From Bacteriovoracaceae bacterium (GTDB taxonomy: Bacteria > Bdellovibrionota > Bacteriovoracia > Bacteriovoracales > Bacteriovoracaceae), in NCBI GenBank assembly GCA_947440875.1, contig CANETG010000133.1, positions 1-6,969 on the forward strand: a DNA stretch of 6,969 nt, given 5' to 3'. A model generated the notes under the pieces. It ran no database searches and was not told where the DNA came from. It saw only the letters and a program-made list of their open reading frames with translations. Shown piece after piece: positions 1 through 5,803 of this stretch. A program made the translations under genes and the position numbers. Position 1 is the stretch's first letter. Each line of letters opens with the position of its first letter.

Positions 1-108
1 ACCGGTGATGAGAACCACGTCGAGTTCATCCCAGCCGCGCTTTTCGGCTTCTTTTTTTGTAGTGGGGAGCCACGCCGTGATCGGAAGCTCTTTGGGATCA
101 AAGTTCAT
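1..108 (-). CDS. ygiQ: YgiQ family radical SAM protein, N-terminal 36 codons (cut by window edge)
   Basis: The minus strand reads ATG at 108-106 and stays open to the window edge, giving 36 residues. They include ITAWLPTTKKEAEKRGWDEL and then DVVLITG. This matches the N-terminus of YgiQ-type radical SAM proteins, where a LPTT(K/R)KE...GWDE(L/V)DVVL(I/V)(T/S)G stretch leads into GDAYVDHPSFG. The CxxxCxxC radical SAM cluster would lie outside the window and cannot be seen. The biochemical role of YgiQ is not established. The gene has no Shine-Dalgarno sequence before its ATG, but a good promoter ends 6 nt upstream (115-143), so the mRNA may be leaderless. It lies downstream of the HD-GYP-like gene on the same strand, 61 bp away. 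Confidence 0.85.
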   Translation of the reverse strand, partial: MNFDPKELPITAWLPTTKKEAEKRGWDELDVVLITG

Positions 109-114
109 GTGGGG

Positions 115-143
115 AATTTAATCTCATCGGAAGACTATGACAA
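115..143 (-). promoter_or_regulatory. Sigma70-type promoter for the YgiQ gene, leaderless geometry
   Basis: On the minus strand, TTGTCA (143-138; five of six match TTGACA) is followed by exactly 17 bp and then TAAATT (120-115; four of six match TATAAT). Six bases (CCCCAC) separate the -10 hexamer from the ATG at 108. The expected transcription start, the seventh base after the hexamer, is therefore the A of the start codon itself. No Shine-Dalgarno sequence is present. Confidence 0.6.
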
Positions 144-169
144 CGAGAGGGTATTTCTTACAGACATGA

Positions 170-1489
170 TCAGTTTGGTTCTTTGATGTAATTAAGGAAA
201 CTTTCCTCGTAAATGGTGAGGTATTCCTCTAAAGGAGAGCCCCTCTGCTGTCGCAGGACTTCCTGGAACACATTCCAATGGGTTTCCTGGTCATCGGAAA
301 GAAGAGCGTACGCAAGTTCTTGGCTCGCCATCAGGCATTTGGAGAGGACCAGAATATCGGGGTGAGCACCAACGGGAAGGTCTGTTCCGTAAAGATCACC
401 GTGGTGTTGGCGGATGATGATCACTTCCTCAGGTGTCCCCATTTTACTGAGCTCCACTATGGAAGCCGATTGGCTAGCATGCCACTTAATTTCTTCCCGT
501 TCTTCTTCGGGAAGAAGAGCGATATCTTTTGAGTGACGATAATGGAGGTACTCAGGATTTTTGAGGGACATGTCACAGAAGAAAGCTGCAAAAACGACAG
601 ACTTCATTTCTTCTTGTTTGTGAACGCCAGAGCGGCCATCAAGGATTTGAGTCGCAATGAACGACGTGAGCTGGATCATTCGGTAATTAAAATCTAGTTC
701 CGCCTTCGTGCGAAGTTTACGGAGGTAGGCGACTGCTTGAACGCCCCGGCCTTTGTTCACTTCATCCATCACCTGAGTCATGAGCGTAAGGCAGAGCTCA
801 ATGACTCTCGGTTTAAGTCCGATCGAAGCGACGATATCTCGAACTGTGCCGAGGACTTCACTCGTCGCTTGTTCTTTTTCTTCTGGAGAGGGGTATTCAA
901 TCTCCACACGGTTAATCATATTCGTCATGAGCATCATCGTAAAATCTTTGCCGTACTGCCGCTCAAAGAAAAGCTCCTTCACTTGCCGTCTTCGGTAGGT
1001 TTCAATGAGTTCCACATCAATGACTTCGTATGCTGGAATGCGCTTGATGAATTTCCCTTGAAAAATTTTGAGGAACAAAGGAAAGGGCATCACTTTAAAA
1101 TGCATTAAACAATCGAGAGGAATGCCTACGTAGCCATCTTTGGGTATCACTTTTTCACCGATGATGAATTTCAAGTGCTGAAGCAGTGAGGCCAAGTCGA
1201 TCGGATGAAACACTTTCGTGTAAACATCGGACTTTTTATCTGAGACTAAAAGCACATGGGTAATTTGGTCTTTTCGTTCTTTGACAAATGTTGAGAGGAG
1301 ATTAAATTCCTCTCCATTTTGATAAGCATCGACAATTAGGACATCGAGCTTAGGAAACAGACCAAGAATCGTTTCGAGCTCATCCAACTTGTCGTAGAAA
1401 ACGGGGAAGCAATCCTTCATTTCCAGGCATTCGTTGTCTATGTAAGAGCGAAAGTCATCTCTTTGGGTGTAAACTAAAATTTGAATCAT
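170..1489 (-). CDS. Pseudo-receiver plus degenerate HD-GYP-like signalling protein (439 aa)
   Basis: The start is taken at the ATG of MIQILVYTQRDD. Upstream in-frame codons back to 1579 would overlap the preceding gene and do not look like a domain start. Residues 1-110 resemble a response-regulator receiver: a LDVLIVDAY strand with D54 where the phospho-aspartate sits, LLVSD at strand 4, and VFHPID where a receiver has K-P. The acidic pair at strand 1 is missing and the Lys is His95, so phosphorylation is doubtful. Residues about 118-200 form a middle segment seen in some HD-domain proteins (VMPFPLFLKIFQGKFIKRI). Residues about 205-400 resemble an HD-GYP domain: FFCDMS (C305-D306 in place of HD), H337, and HHGDLYGTDLP (362-372) in place of HHExxDGxGYP. 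Loss of the first metal His and of GYP suggests weak or no cyclic-di-GMP hydrolysis. A binding or scaffold role is an inference. It could still be an active variant phosphohydrolase. Confidence 0.8.
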   Translation of the reverse strand: MIQILVYTQRDDFRSYIDNECLEMKDCFPVFYDKLDELETILGLFPKLDVLIVDAYQNGEEFNLLSTFVKERKDQITHVLLVSDKKSDVYTKVFHPIDLASLLQHLKFIIGEKVIPKDGYVGIPLDCLMHFKVMPFPLFLKIFQGKFIKRIPAYEVIDVELIETYRRRQVKELFFERQYGKDFTMMLMTNMINRVEIEYPSPEEKEQATSEVLGTVRDIVASIGLKPRVIELCLTLMTQVMDEVNKGRGVQAVAYLRKLRTKAELDFNYRMIQLTSFIATQILDGRSGVHKQEEMKSVVFAAFFCDMSLKNPEYLHYRHSKDIALLPEEEREEIKWHASQSASIVELSKMGTPEEVIIIRQHHGDLYGTDLPVGAHPDILVLSKCLMASQELAYALLSDDQETHWNVFQEVLRQQRGSPLEEYLTIYEESFLNYIKEPN

Positions 1490-1562
1490 GACCAATCTAT
1501 CGTCTTGAATAACTAGAAACTTTAGAAAAATAAAGGACCTATTCGGGAACTCGTTGGAGGGT

Positions 1563-1829
1563 TCAAGCTCCCTTCCCAATCCCTAGGAATTTAAGCTTTT
1601 TTGGTCTTGTGAGGGCCTTAAAATAAGCCTCAAATTTTGAGGCATCGGAGCGGTTTTTGAAGCGCTTTTTGAAGACCAAATCTAAAGGGGCAGAAGTCCG
1701 AAAAAACTTGGCCCCCTTTTTCCCTGAAGCATGCTCTTGAAATCGTCTTTCGATATCCGTGGTGATCCCGGTGTAGAGGTTTCCATTTTCTGTGCAAATG
1801 ACGTAAGCATACCAAGCCGAACTCTTCAT
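1563..1829 (-). CDS. GIY-YIG nuclease superfamily protein, YhbQ/UPF0213-like (88 aa)
   Basis: This small single-domain GIY-YIG protein has the usual length of the YhbQ/UPF0213 group. It opens with WYAYVI (the GIY strand appears as A-Y-V, residues 8-10), then LYTGITTDIERRFQEH (the YIG strand appears as Y19-T20-G21), with R29 and H33 in the catalytic helix. E67 in KFEAYFKALTR is placed as the metal-binding Glu. All core catalytic positions are therefore present. The family is predicted to cut DNA, but its cellular role is poorly known. The gene is divergent from arfB with 16 bp between start codons. No Shine-Dalgarno sequence precedes the ATG; a TAAGAT -10-like element lies 6 nt upstream. The next gene on the strand begins 73 bp downstream, and no clear terminator lies between. 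Confidence 0.88.
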   Translation of the reverse strand: MKSSAWYAYVICTENGNLYTGITTDIERRFQEHASGKKGAKFFRTSAPLDLVFKKRFKNRSDASKFEAYFKALTRPKKLKFLGIGKGA

Positions 1830-1837
1830 GCTATGAT
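1829..1837 (+). promoter_or_regulatory. Extended -10 promoter of arfB
   Basis: The plus strand carries TGC-TATGAT. TATGAT at 1832-1837 matches TATAAT at five of six positions, and TG stands one base upstream of it, as in extended -10 promoters that tolerate a weak -35 element. The best -35 at 17 bp (ATACCA) is weak, which fits. Only 8 nt separate the hexamer from the arfB ATG, so the 5' leader would be 0-2 nt. The element overlaps the first codon of the GIY-YIG gene on the opposite strand. Confidence 0.5.
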
Positions 1838-1841
1838 CTTA
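1836..1841 (-). promoter_or_regulatory. -10 element of the GIY-YIG gene, overlapping the arfB -10
   Basis: On the minus strand TAAGAT (plus-strand ATCTTA) matches TATAAT at four of six positions. It lies 6 nt (CATAGC) before the ATG at 1829, so transcription would start at the start codon. It shares two bases (1836-1837) with the TATGAT of arfB on the other strand. No convincing -35 was found, so this is weaker than the arfB element. Confidence 0.35.
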
Positions 1842-1845
1842 CTCA

Positions 1846-2253
1846 ATGAAAGATAAATTTGTTATTCCTTTTTCCGAATTCACTTTTACGTTCGCAAGAT
1901 CTGGCGGTGCCGGCGGACAGAACGTCAATAAGGTCAACTCCAAGGTGAACCTCACCTGGAACATACAAGACTCTCCTTCACTACCGCCGGATGTGAAATA
2001 CCGGTTTCGGGGTAAATTTGGCAATTTCATCAAAGATGATGGTTTGGTTCATCTGTCTTCTGAAAAAGAAAGATCCCAGAAAGCGAACATGGATGATTGC
2101 ATCCGGAAGCTTCACGAGCTCATTGAAAAAGTAGCGATCCCACCAAAGCCCAGAAAAAAAACTCGGCCAACGGGAAGCTCAATCAGAAAGCGCCTCACTT
2201 CCAAGAAACTCCATTCAGAGAAAAAAGAATCAAGACGAAGACCATCCGATTAA
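1846..2253 (+). CDS. arfB: Alternative ribosome-rescue peptidyl-tRNA hydrolase ArfB (135 aa)
   Basis: ArfB (YaeJ) enters the empty A site of ribosomes stalled at the end of mRNAs lacking a stop codon and hydrolyses the peptidyl-tRNA. The release-factor domain fills residues 1-100, with the catalytic GGQ at 23-25 in the stretch SGGAGGQNVNKVNSKV, followed by LTWNI and DGLVHLSSEKERSQKAN, which match the family. The C-terminal tail (from about residue 100) is rich in Lys and Arg (PKPRKKTRPTGSSIRKRL and onward). In known ArfB this tail threads into the empty mRNA channel. The length is close to the 140 residues of the E. coli protein, and lack of an anticodon-recognition domain separates it from RF1/RF2. 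No Shine-Dalgarno sequence lies before the ATG; the mRNA appears leaderless. It converges with the zinc-ribbon gene across 60 bp. Confidence 0.93.
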   Translation: MKDKFVIPFSEFTFTFARSGGAGGQNVNKVNSKVNLTWNIQDSPSLPPDVKYRFRGKFGNFIKDDGLVHLSSEKERSQKANMDDCIRKLHELIEKVAIPPKPRKKTRPTGSSIRKRLTSKKLHSEKKESRRRPSD

Positions 2254-2313
2254 GATTTCATCGTGACACATTCCCAGAAAGACCTGTTTCCCATATTCCC
2301 ACTAATATTTCTC

Positions 2314-2658
2314 CTAACCGTAATGGAGTCCACAGTCAGGACACTCGCTCGCCTTCGGTGAAAAGCCCGCCCCGCACGCCTGGCAGATCACCATTTCTTT
2401 ACCGGGATCAAAAACTTCCGCCAAATGGTCAAAAATTATTCCGTGGCCTGTCACGTGCTTCAGATAATCTTCCTTAAAATACTGGGCGAGATTCTCTTCG
2501 TCGGAGTTCTGTCCCCAGACCTCCACTGTGACTTTGCAACCAGTGGTACAAGTGTGTCCATTCGTTTTGAATTCTACTTTGACTCCCCGCTTTGAGAGTT
2601 TTAACTGATGCGATTTGGCCTCATTAAGTTCCATGACACCAAGAAATATTCCTTCCAC
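2314..2658 (-). CDS. C-terminal zinc-ribbon protein of unknown function (114 aa)
   Basis: I do not recognise the family. The C-terminus is a classic zinc ribbon: C92-x2-C95 (CQACGAGF), a ten-residue gap, and C106-x2-C109 (CPDCG). The N-terminal part has a second possible metal cluster, H35, C37 and C41 in NGHTCTTGCKVTVEVW, followed by an acidic helix-like stretch and ITFDHLA-like hydrophobic residues. It has no signal peptide and is probably cytoplasmic. It is the last gene of the response-regulator operon. Its GTG start lies 2 bp after the stop codon of the M32 peptidase gene, and its Shine-Dalgarno AGGAG sits in the final codons of that gene, so translation is probably coupled. An ATG nine codons in (2634) is less likely because it lacks a well-spaced Shine-Dalgarno. 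Confidence 0.8.
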   Translation of the reverse strand: MEGIFLGVMELNEAKSHQLKLSKRGVKVEFKTNGHTCTTGCKVTVEVWGQNSDEENLAQYFKEDYLKHVTGHGIIFDHLAEVFDPGKEMVICQACGAGFSPKASECPDCGLHYG

Positions 2659-2660
2659 TG

Positions 2661-4115
2661 CTAGCTCCTGAACTTGTCATCAAGGTAAGTAAGATAATCT
2701 TTCACCTCTATCTGGCCCACAATATCTTTTGTCGTTATCGCCCTCCCGTGGGAGTGGATATTTTTCTTTAACCATTCGCCAATGGGTGCGAGATCACCCG
2801 ATCTTACTAGAGAGTGAAACTTCGGCATTTCTTTTTTCATGATTCGCGAAAGGCTTCCAGAGATAAGATTTCCGAGAGTGTACGTTGGAAAATAGCCAAA
2901 AGCTCCGCCCGCCCAGTGCGAGTCTTGTAAAATTCCTTCGCGATTGGTACAGGGCTTTATTCCGAGGGATTCCTTGTATTTTGTATTCCAAAGCTCAGGG
3001 AGTTGCGCCGCTGGATAGTTTTCATTAAAAATCTTCTCTTCGATCTCAAAGCGGATGATGACATGCAGATTGTAGTAAAGCTCCGGACTCTCCACTCGGA
3101 TGAGACCGGGGACCGACTTATTAAAATAATGAAATAGTGTTTCCGGACTAATGCCTTTCATTGCACGAGGGAAACTCTTCACTATTTCAGGATGAAGAAA
3201 TTCCGAAAACTCTTTTGAGCGTCCAATAACGTTTTCCCAAAAGCGAGACTGCGATTCGTGCACAGACAGAGAAACCGCTTCCTGAAATGGGCTCCCTTCC
3301 CAATCTGTGGGGAGTTGATTTTCGTAAAGAGCGTGTCCCACTTCGTGCATCGTGCTCGACAGAGAATCGATATTTTCCGTCACGTACCTTGTTGTGATCC
3401 GTTGGTCCTGGGGCGAGATATTAATACTAAAGGGATGAGCAGAAACATCTAGCCGAGAGTATTTCTGGGAAAGTCCGAAAATCTGAGCGACTTTGAGAGA
3501 CAGATCTTTTTGCGCTTCAATAGGAAAGGGACCTTTGAGGTCCTTCACTTTGACGAATCGTCCGTCTTTTTCGACTTTCATTTTGAGCTTCAGTAGTCCC
3601 ACTTTCAGTTCATCAAAAAGAATTCTTATTTTTTGCGAATCAAACTCTCGGTCATGGAGAGCAATTAGAGCGTCGTAAGGTTTTTTTGCTTGATAAAATG
3701 TCGTTTCCTTCTTTTTCAGAGCTATTAATTTCTCGAGATGAGGAAGGAATGTTTTCCAGTCATTGTTTTTTCTCGCTTCCGCCCAAGCGTGAGTGCCGAC
3801 GGCCGTGGCGTGCGACAGTTCCATCACATATTTTAACGGAAGCACTGACTGTAAGTGATAGTCGTATTCGAGTTCTTTCAATAATTTTTTGTGAAGAGGC
3901 TTAAGCTTCTCTCCCTTCATTTCAGCGAGCATTCCTTGGTACTTTTTTCCGGTCACGTGAGAGTGCATCTTACCCTGGACATAAGAAAGTCTTTTGGCAC
4001 GATCTTCAATCGCTCCCGGGGGCATGTAGGTTTCGAGATCCCAGTACAGAAGCGACTGAATGGATTTCAAGTAAGAGTATTCTTCAAGATGTTTTTTTAT
4101 TTTCTGGATGCTCAT
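2661..4115 (-). CDS. M32 family (Taq-type) zinc metallocarboxypeptidase (484 aa)
   Basis: M32 peptidases are cytoplasmic, largely helical zinc enzymes that remove residues one at a time from peptide C-termini. Family motifs appear in order: HPF at 227-229, DxRxT at 237-241 (DQRIT), HExxH at 257-261 (HEVGH, two zinc ligands and the catalytic Glu), HESQS at 286-290 supplying the third ligand E287, and GxxQDxHW at 394-401 (GILQDSHW). The IRxxAD motif reads IRVESP (339-344), so the A-D pair is replaced. The next part, YYNLHVIIRFEIE, is normal. The length fits the family (about 500 aa). There is no signal peptide. It is third in the four-gene operon, 32 bp after the Spx-like gene. Its Shine-Dalgarno (AGGA, about 7 nt before ATG) lies inside a perfect 7-bp inverted repeat. 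Confidence 0.95.
   Translation of the reverse strand: MSIQKIKKHLEEYSYLKSIQSLLYWDLETYMPPGAIEDRAKRLSYVQGKMHSHVTGKKYQGMLAEMKGEKLKPLHKKLLKELEYDYHLQSVLPLKYVMELSHATAVGTHAWAEARKNNDWKTFLPHLEKLIALKKKETTFYQAKKPYDALIALHDREFDSQKIRILFDELKVGLLKLKMKVEKDGRFVKVKDLKGPFPIEAQKDLSLKVAQIFGLSQKYSRLDVSAHPFSINISPQDQRITTRYVTENIDSLSSTMHEVGHALYENQLPTDWEGSPFQEAVSLSVHESQSRFWENVIGRSKEFSEFLHPEIVKSFPRAMKGISPETLFHYFNKSVPGLIRVESPELYYNLHVIIRFEIEEKIFNENYPAAQLPELWNTKYKESLGIKPCTNREGILQDSHWAGGAFGYFPTYTLGNLISGSLSRIMKKEMPKFHSLVRSGDLAPIGEWLKKNIHSHGRAITTKDIVGQIEVKDYLTYLDDKFRS
2665..2669 (-). promoter_or_regulatory. Shine-Dalgarno that sets the GTG start of the zinc-ribbon gene
   Basis: AGGAG on the minus strand is followed by 6 nt (CTAGCA) and GTG at 2658. 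The site lies inside the last two sense codons of the upstream peptidase gene. Its ideal spacing is the reason for choosing GTG over the downstream ATG. Confidence 0.75.
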
Positions 4116-4116
4116 A

Positions 4117-4138
4117 GTGAAATCCTAGCGCATTTCAC
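4117..4138 (-). repeat. Perfect inverted repeat enclosing the M32 peptidase ribosome binding site
   Basis: On the coding (minus) strand GTGAAAT is followed by an 8-nt loop (GCGCTAGG) and its exact complement ATTTCAC, ending 1 nt before the ATG at 4115. The AGGA Shine-Dalgarno core straddles the loop and the second arm. In RNA this hairpin would partly bury the ribosome binding site. As DNA it could be an operator. There is no U-run, so it is not an intrinsic terminator. The same intergenic stretch has CTAGC near the preceding stop codon that could pair with GCTAG in the loop. Confidence 0.55.
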
Positions 4139-4147
4139 CACCCAGTG

Positions 4148-4492
4148 CTAGCGGTGAAGATTCTGGTACTCATCTTCTTTGAAACCGAAGGCGAGAACCT
4201 TTCCATTCTTTTCCAGAATCGGGCGCTTAATCATGGAACTGTTCTGGCAGAGGAAGCTGATCTTTTCTTCCGCACCTAATTTTTCGAAGGCTTCTTTATG
4301 TTTTTTATAAGTGGTCCCGGTTTTATTCACGGGGAGGTCACCGTAGCTCTCTGTCCAGCGGGTAATGTCTGCGGAAGTGGGAGGTGTTTTCTTGAAGTCG
4401 ATAAACTCGAAGCTTATTTTTTTCTTTTCTAGAAAAGTCCGAGCTTTTTTTACTGTGTCGCAGTTGGGAATTCCAAATATTTTCATCATCAT
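4148..4492 (-). CDS. Spx/ArsC superfamily protein, YffB-like (114 aa)
   Basis: The thioredoxin-fold ArsC/Spx signature is clear. It opens MKIFGIPNCDTVKKARTFLE with C11, then has INF-like FEFIDFKKTPP, NKTGTTYKK at 56-64 and SMIKRPIL at 86-93 with R90. This fits the YffB subgroup of the arsenate reductase family. C11 is followed by D-T-V, so the CxxC redox switch of Spx itself is absent. Many such proteins are annotated as arsenate reductases, but YffB-type members have no proven arsenate activity; thiol or glutathione chemistry is more often suggested. Three ATGs stand in a row directly after the TAA of the response regulator gene (TAAATGATGATG). No Shine-Dalgarno is visible, so initiation probably depends on coupling to the upstream gene. 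Which of the three ATGs is used cannot be told. Confidence 0.9.
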   Translation of the reverse strand: MMMKIFGIPNCDTVKKARTFLEKKKISFEFIDFKKTPPTSADITRWTESYGDLPVNKTGTTYKKHKEAFEKLGAEEKISFLCQNSSMIKRPILEKNGKVLAFGFKEDEYQNLHR

Positions 4493-4852
4493 TTAGATCA
4501 GCCGAGAAACTGTCTTAAGAATGGTTTCGAGATCAACCGGCTTACTGAGAAAGGCAGAGACCTGAAAACTCTTCATTTTTTCTTTGGCATTGGCCTCCGC
4601 CGACATCACAACAGTGGGGATCTTCGACCACGCTGCATGTTTGAGTTGCTCAGTTCGGAAAGCGTAACCATCCATCACGGGCATCATGAGATCGATCAAA
4701 ATAAGATCGGGTGAATCGTTTCCTTGAAGGTAACGAATCCCCTCTAGGCCATTAACGGCAGAGGCAACTCTGTAGCCTTCGCTTTCGAGAAGTTCCATGA
4801 GCAACTCTCGAATCGAGGTATCGTCCTCGACGACTAGGATTATTTTGACCAT
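4493..4852 (-). CDS. Single-domain response regulator (receiver only, 119 aa)
   Basis: This is a complete CheY-like receiver with no output domain. Counted from the upstream ATG at 4858, the acidic pocket is E11-D12-D13 (VVEDD), the phospho-acceptor is D56 (LILIDLMMPVMDGY), the switch residue is S86 (VVMSAE), the aromatic position is F103 and the conserved Lys is K106 (LSKPVD). All residues needed for phosphotransfer are present, so it should take phosphate from a histidine kinase encoded elsewhere and act through a partner protein. The start at 4852 (MVKIILVVEDD) is preferred over 4858, because the promoter at 4860-4888 would start transcription at about 4852-4853, past the first ATG. It is first in an operon with the Spx-like, M32 and zinc-ribbon genes. 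No kinase gene is in the window. Confidence 0.93.
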   Translation of the reverse strand: MVKIILVVEDDTSIRELLMELLESEGYRVASAVNGLEGIRYLQGNDSPDLILIDLMMPVMDGYAFRTEQLKHAAWSKIPTVVMSAEANAKEKMKSFQVSAFLSKPVDLETILKTVSRLI

Positions 4853-4859
4853 AGTCATT

Positions 4860-4888
4860 TAAATACCGTAAGAGCTTAAAAAAGTCAA
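4860..4888 (-). promoter_or_regulatory. Sigma70-type promoter of the response-regulator operon, leaderless geometry
   Basis: On the minus strand, TTGACT (4888-4883; five of six consensus) is followed by 17 bp and TATTTA (4865-4860; three of six). Only one base separates the hexamer from the first ATG (4858). The second in-frame ATG begins at the eighth base after it, where RNA polymerase would normally start. No Shine-Dalgarno precedes either ATG. Confidence 0.55.
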
Positions 4889-4943
4889 TAACATGGCAAA
4901 ATTATTGAAAGCTTTTCTCTTCACTTTGGTCGGCAATGACTAC

Positions 4944-4981
4944 TTAATCTCGCTTCCCTAAGAAATCTTAAATTAATCTCG
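4944..4981. repeat. Pair of TTAATCTCG direct repeats in the folE / response regulator spacer
   Basis: TTAATCTCG occurs at 4944-4952 and again at 4973-4981, 29 bp apart start to start, about 56 bp upstream of the -35 of the response-regulator promoter. A related TTAATCTC with GGAAGA nearby occurs at 118-125 in the ygiQ promoter. The 4859-5030 spacer holds no gene and no clear terminator for folE. The repeats could bind an activator, or may be chance in AT-rich DNA. Confidence 0.3.
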
Positions 4982-5030
4982 GAAGATTCCAGAAAGAATA
5001 ATTCCGTGCCGTGTGTTCAGTCGTCGCCGA

Positions 5031-5750
5031 TCATGTGCGGTTCATCCCGATCAAGCTTAAAAATTCTCCCCGCAGCTTTGAGTCTTCTTTAAATTTTCCT
5101 TCGAGTGCTGAGGTGATCATCGAAGCATTTGCTTTCTTGGCACTCCGACACGTAAGGCATCCATGAGAGCCTTCGATCACAACCATCACACCAAGAGGTT
5201 TCAATTCTTCTTGGATGGATTCCATAATGCCGTAACACAAGCGTTCCTGGAGTTGCGGTCTCTGGGCGTGAGAATCAACGATGTGTGCGAGCTTTGAGAG
5301 TCCCACGACTCTAGACTCTCCCCCTTTGGACGTGTCGGGGAGATAACCCACGTGAGCTTTTCCGGTGAAGGGGAAAAAGTGGTGGCTACAAAGTGACGTG
5401 TAATCGATGTCTTTTAAGATGATCACTTCGTTATAATTTTCGGCAGGAAAAGTCGTACTAAAAATTTCTTTTTGATCCGTTCCGAGACCCGAACATATTT
5501 CGATCAACGCCCGCGCCATACGGTTAGGAGTGCCGATTAAATTTTTATCTTCGAGATCGATCTCCGGAAACGCGAGCTTTAGGCCTTGGAGAACTTTCTC
5601 ATACCCGTCGGCCATCACGGCCCGGGCAGAATTAAGTTCGAGAGCGCGCTTTTTTATTTTCTCTAATTCTGAATCCAGAAACTCTTCAGGATTTTTCGCC
5701 CGGACTAATGCGCGAGCGAGATCTTTATTAAAAGTATTTTCAAAGGGCAT
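5031..5750 (-). CDS. folE: GTP cyclohydrolase I, FolE (239 aa)
   Basis: FolE converts GTP to 7,8-dihydroneopterin triphosphate, the first step of folate and related pterin synthesis, and works as a decamer in the cytoplasm. Residues 1-45 form a charged helical N-terminal extension; the catalytic domain follows with IGTPNRMARA at 72-81. Zinc ligands are visible: C121 and H124 in SLCSHHFFPF, and C198 in SHGCLTC. The GLSK...QRPQLQERL core spans 150-171, and H196 matches the catalytic His179 of E. coli. Two changes are odd. H156 stands where E. coli has the phosphate-binding Arg139, and the usual RG(V/I) after the third zinc ligand reads RSAKK (R202 kept). The ATG is preceded by AGGTGG 4 nt upstream. 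The gene stands alone on its strand between spacers of about 170 bp. Confidence 0.95.
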   Translation of the reverse strand: MPFENTFNKDLARALVRAKNPEEFLDSELEKIKKRALELNSARAVMADGYEKVLQGLKLAFPEIDLEDKNLIGTPNRMARALIEICSGLGTDQKEIFSTTFPAENYNEVIILKDIDYTSLCSHHFFPFTGKAHVGYLPDTSKGGESRVVGLSKLAHIVDSHAQRPQLQERLCYGIMESIQEELKPLGVMVVIEGSHGCLTCRSAKKANASMITSALEGKFKEDSKLRGEFLSLIGMNRT

Positions 5751-5774
5751 AATTCCACCTGGTTATTTGGACGC

Positions 5775-5803
5775 AATATACCGGAAAGAAAAAGGCTTGA
5801 ACA
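5775..5803 (-). promoter_or_regulatory. Probable folE promoter
   Basis: TATATT (5780-5775, minus strand) is a good -10 hexamer. The sequence 17 bp upstream, TGTTCA, is a poor -35. Transcription would begin near 5768, giving a leader of about 18 nt that contains the AGGTGG ribosome binding site. The leader is too short to hold a riboswitch. Confidence 0.35.

Noticed and set aside
278..1108. Plus-strand open frames at 278-532, 737-1108 and 780-998
   Set aside because: They lie antisense inside the HD-GYP-like gene, lack ribosome binding sites and show no recognisable domain.
1540..1575. Hairpin GGGAA...TTCCC with inner GGAG/CTCC at the end of the GIY-YIG gene as a terminator
   Set aside because: No T-run follows directly; the nearest T-rich stretch is over 10 nt away, and the stem is interrupted.
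1490..1579. N-terminal extension of the HD-GYP-like protein by 30 residues to 1579
   Set aside because: It would overlap the GIY-YIG gene by 17 bp, and the added residues do not resemble a receiver start. ATG 1489 opens directly with a beta strand.
1839..2033. Minus-strand open frame antisense to arfB
   Set aside because: It covers the conserved GGQ region of arfB and has no domain or ribosome binding site.
2794..4151. Frames antisense to or within the M32 gene (2794-2991 minus; 3258-3452, 3493-3678, 3686-3904 and 3891-4151 plus)
   Set aside because: All are shadows of a clearly real gene with complete family motifs.
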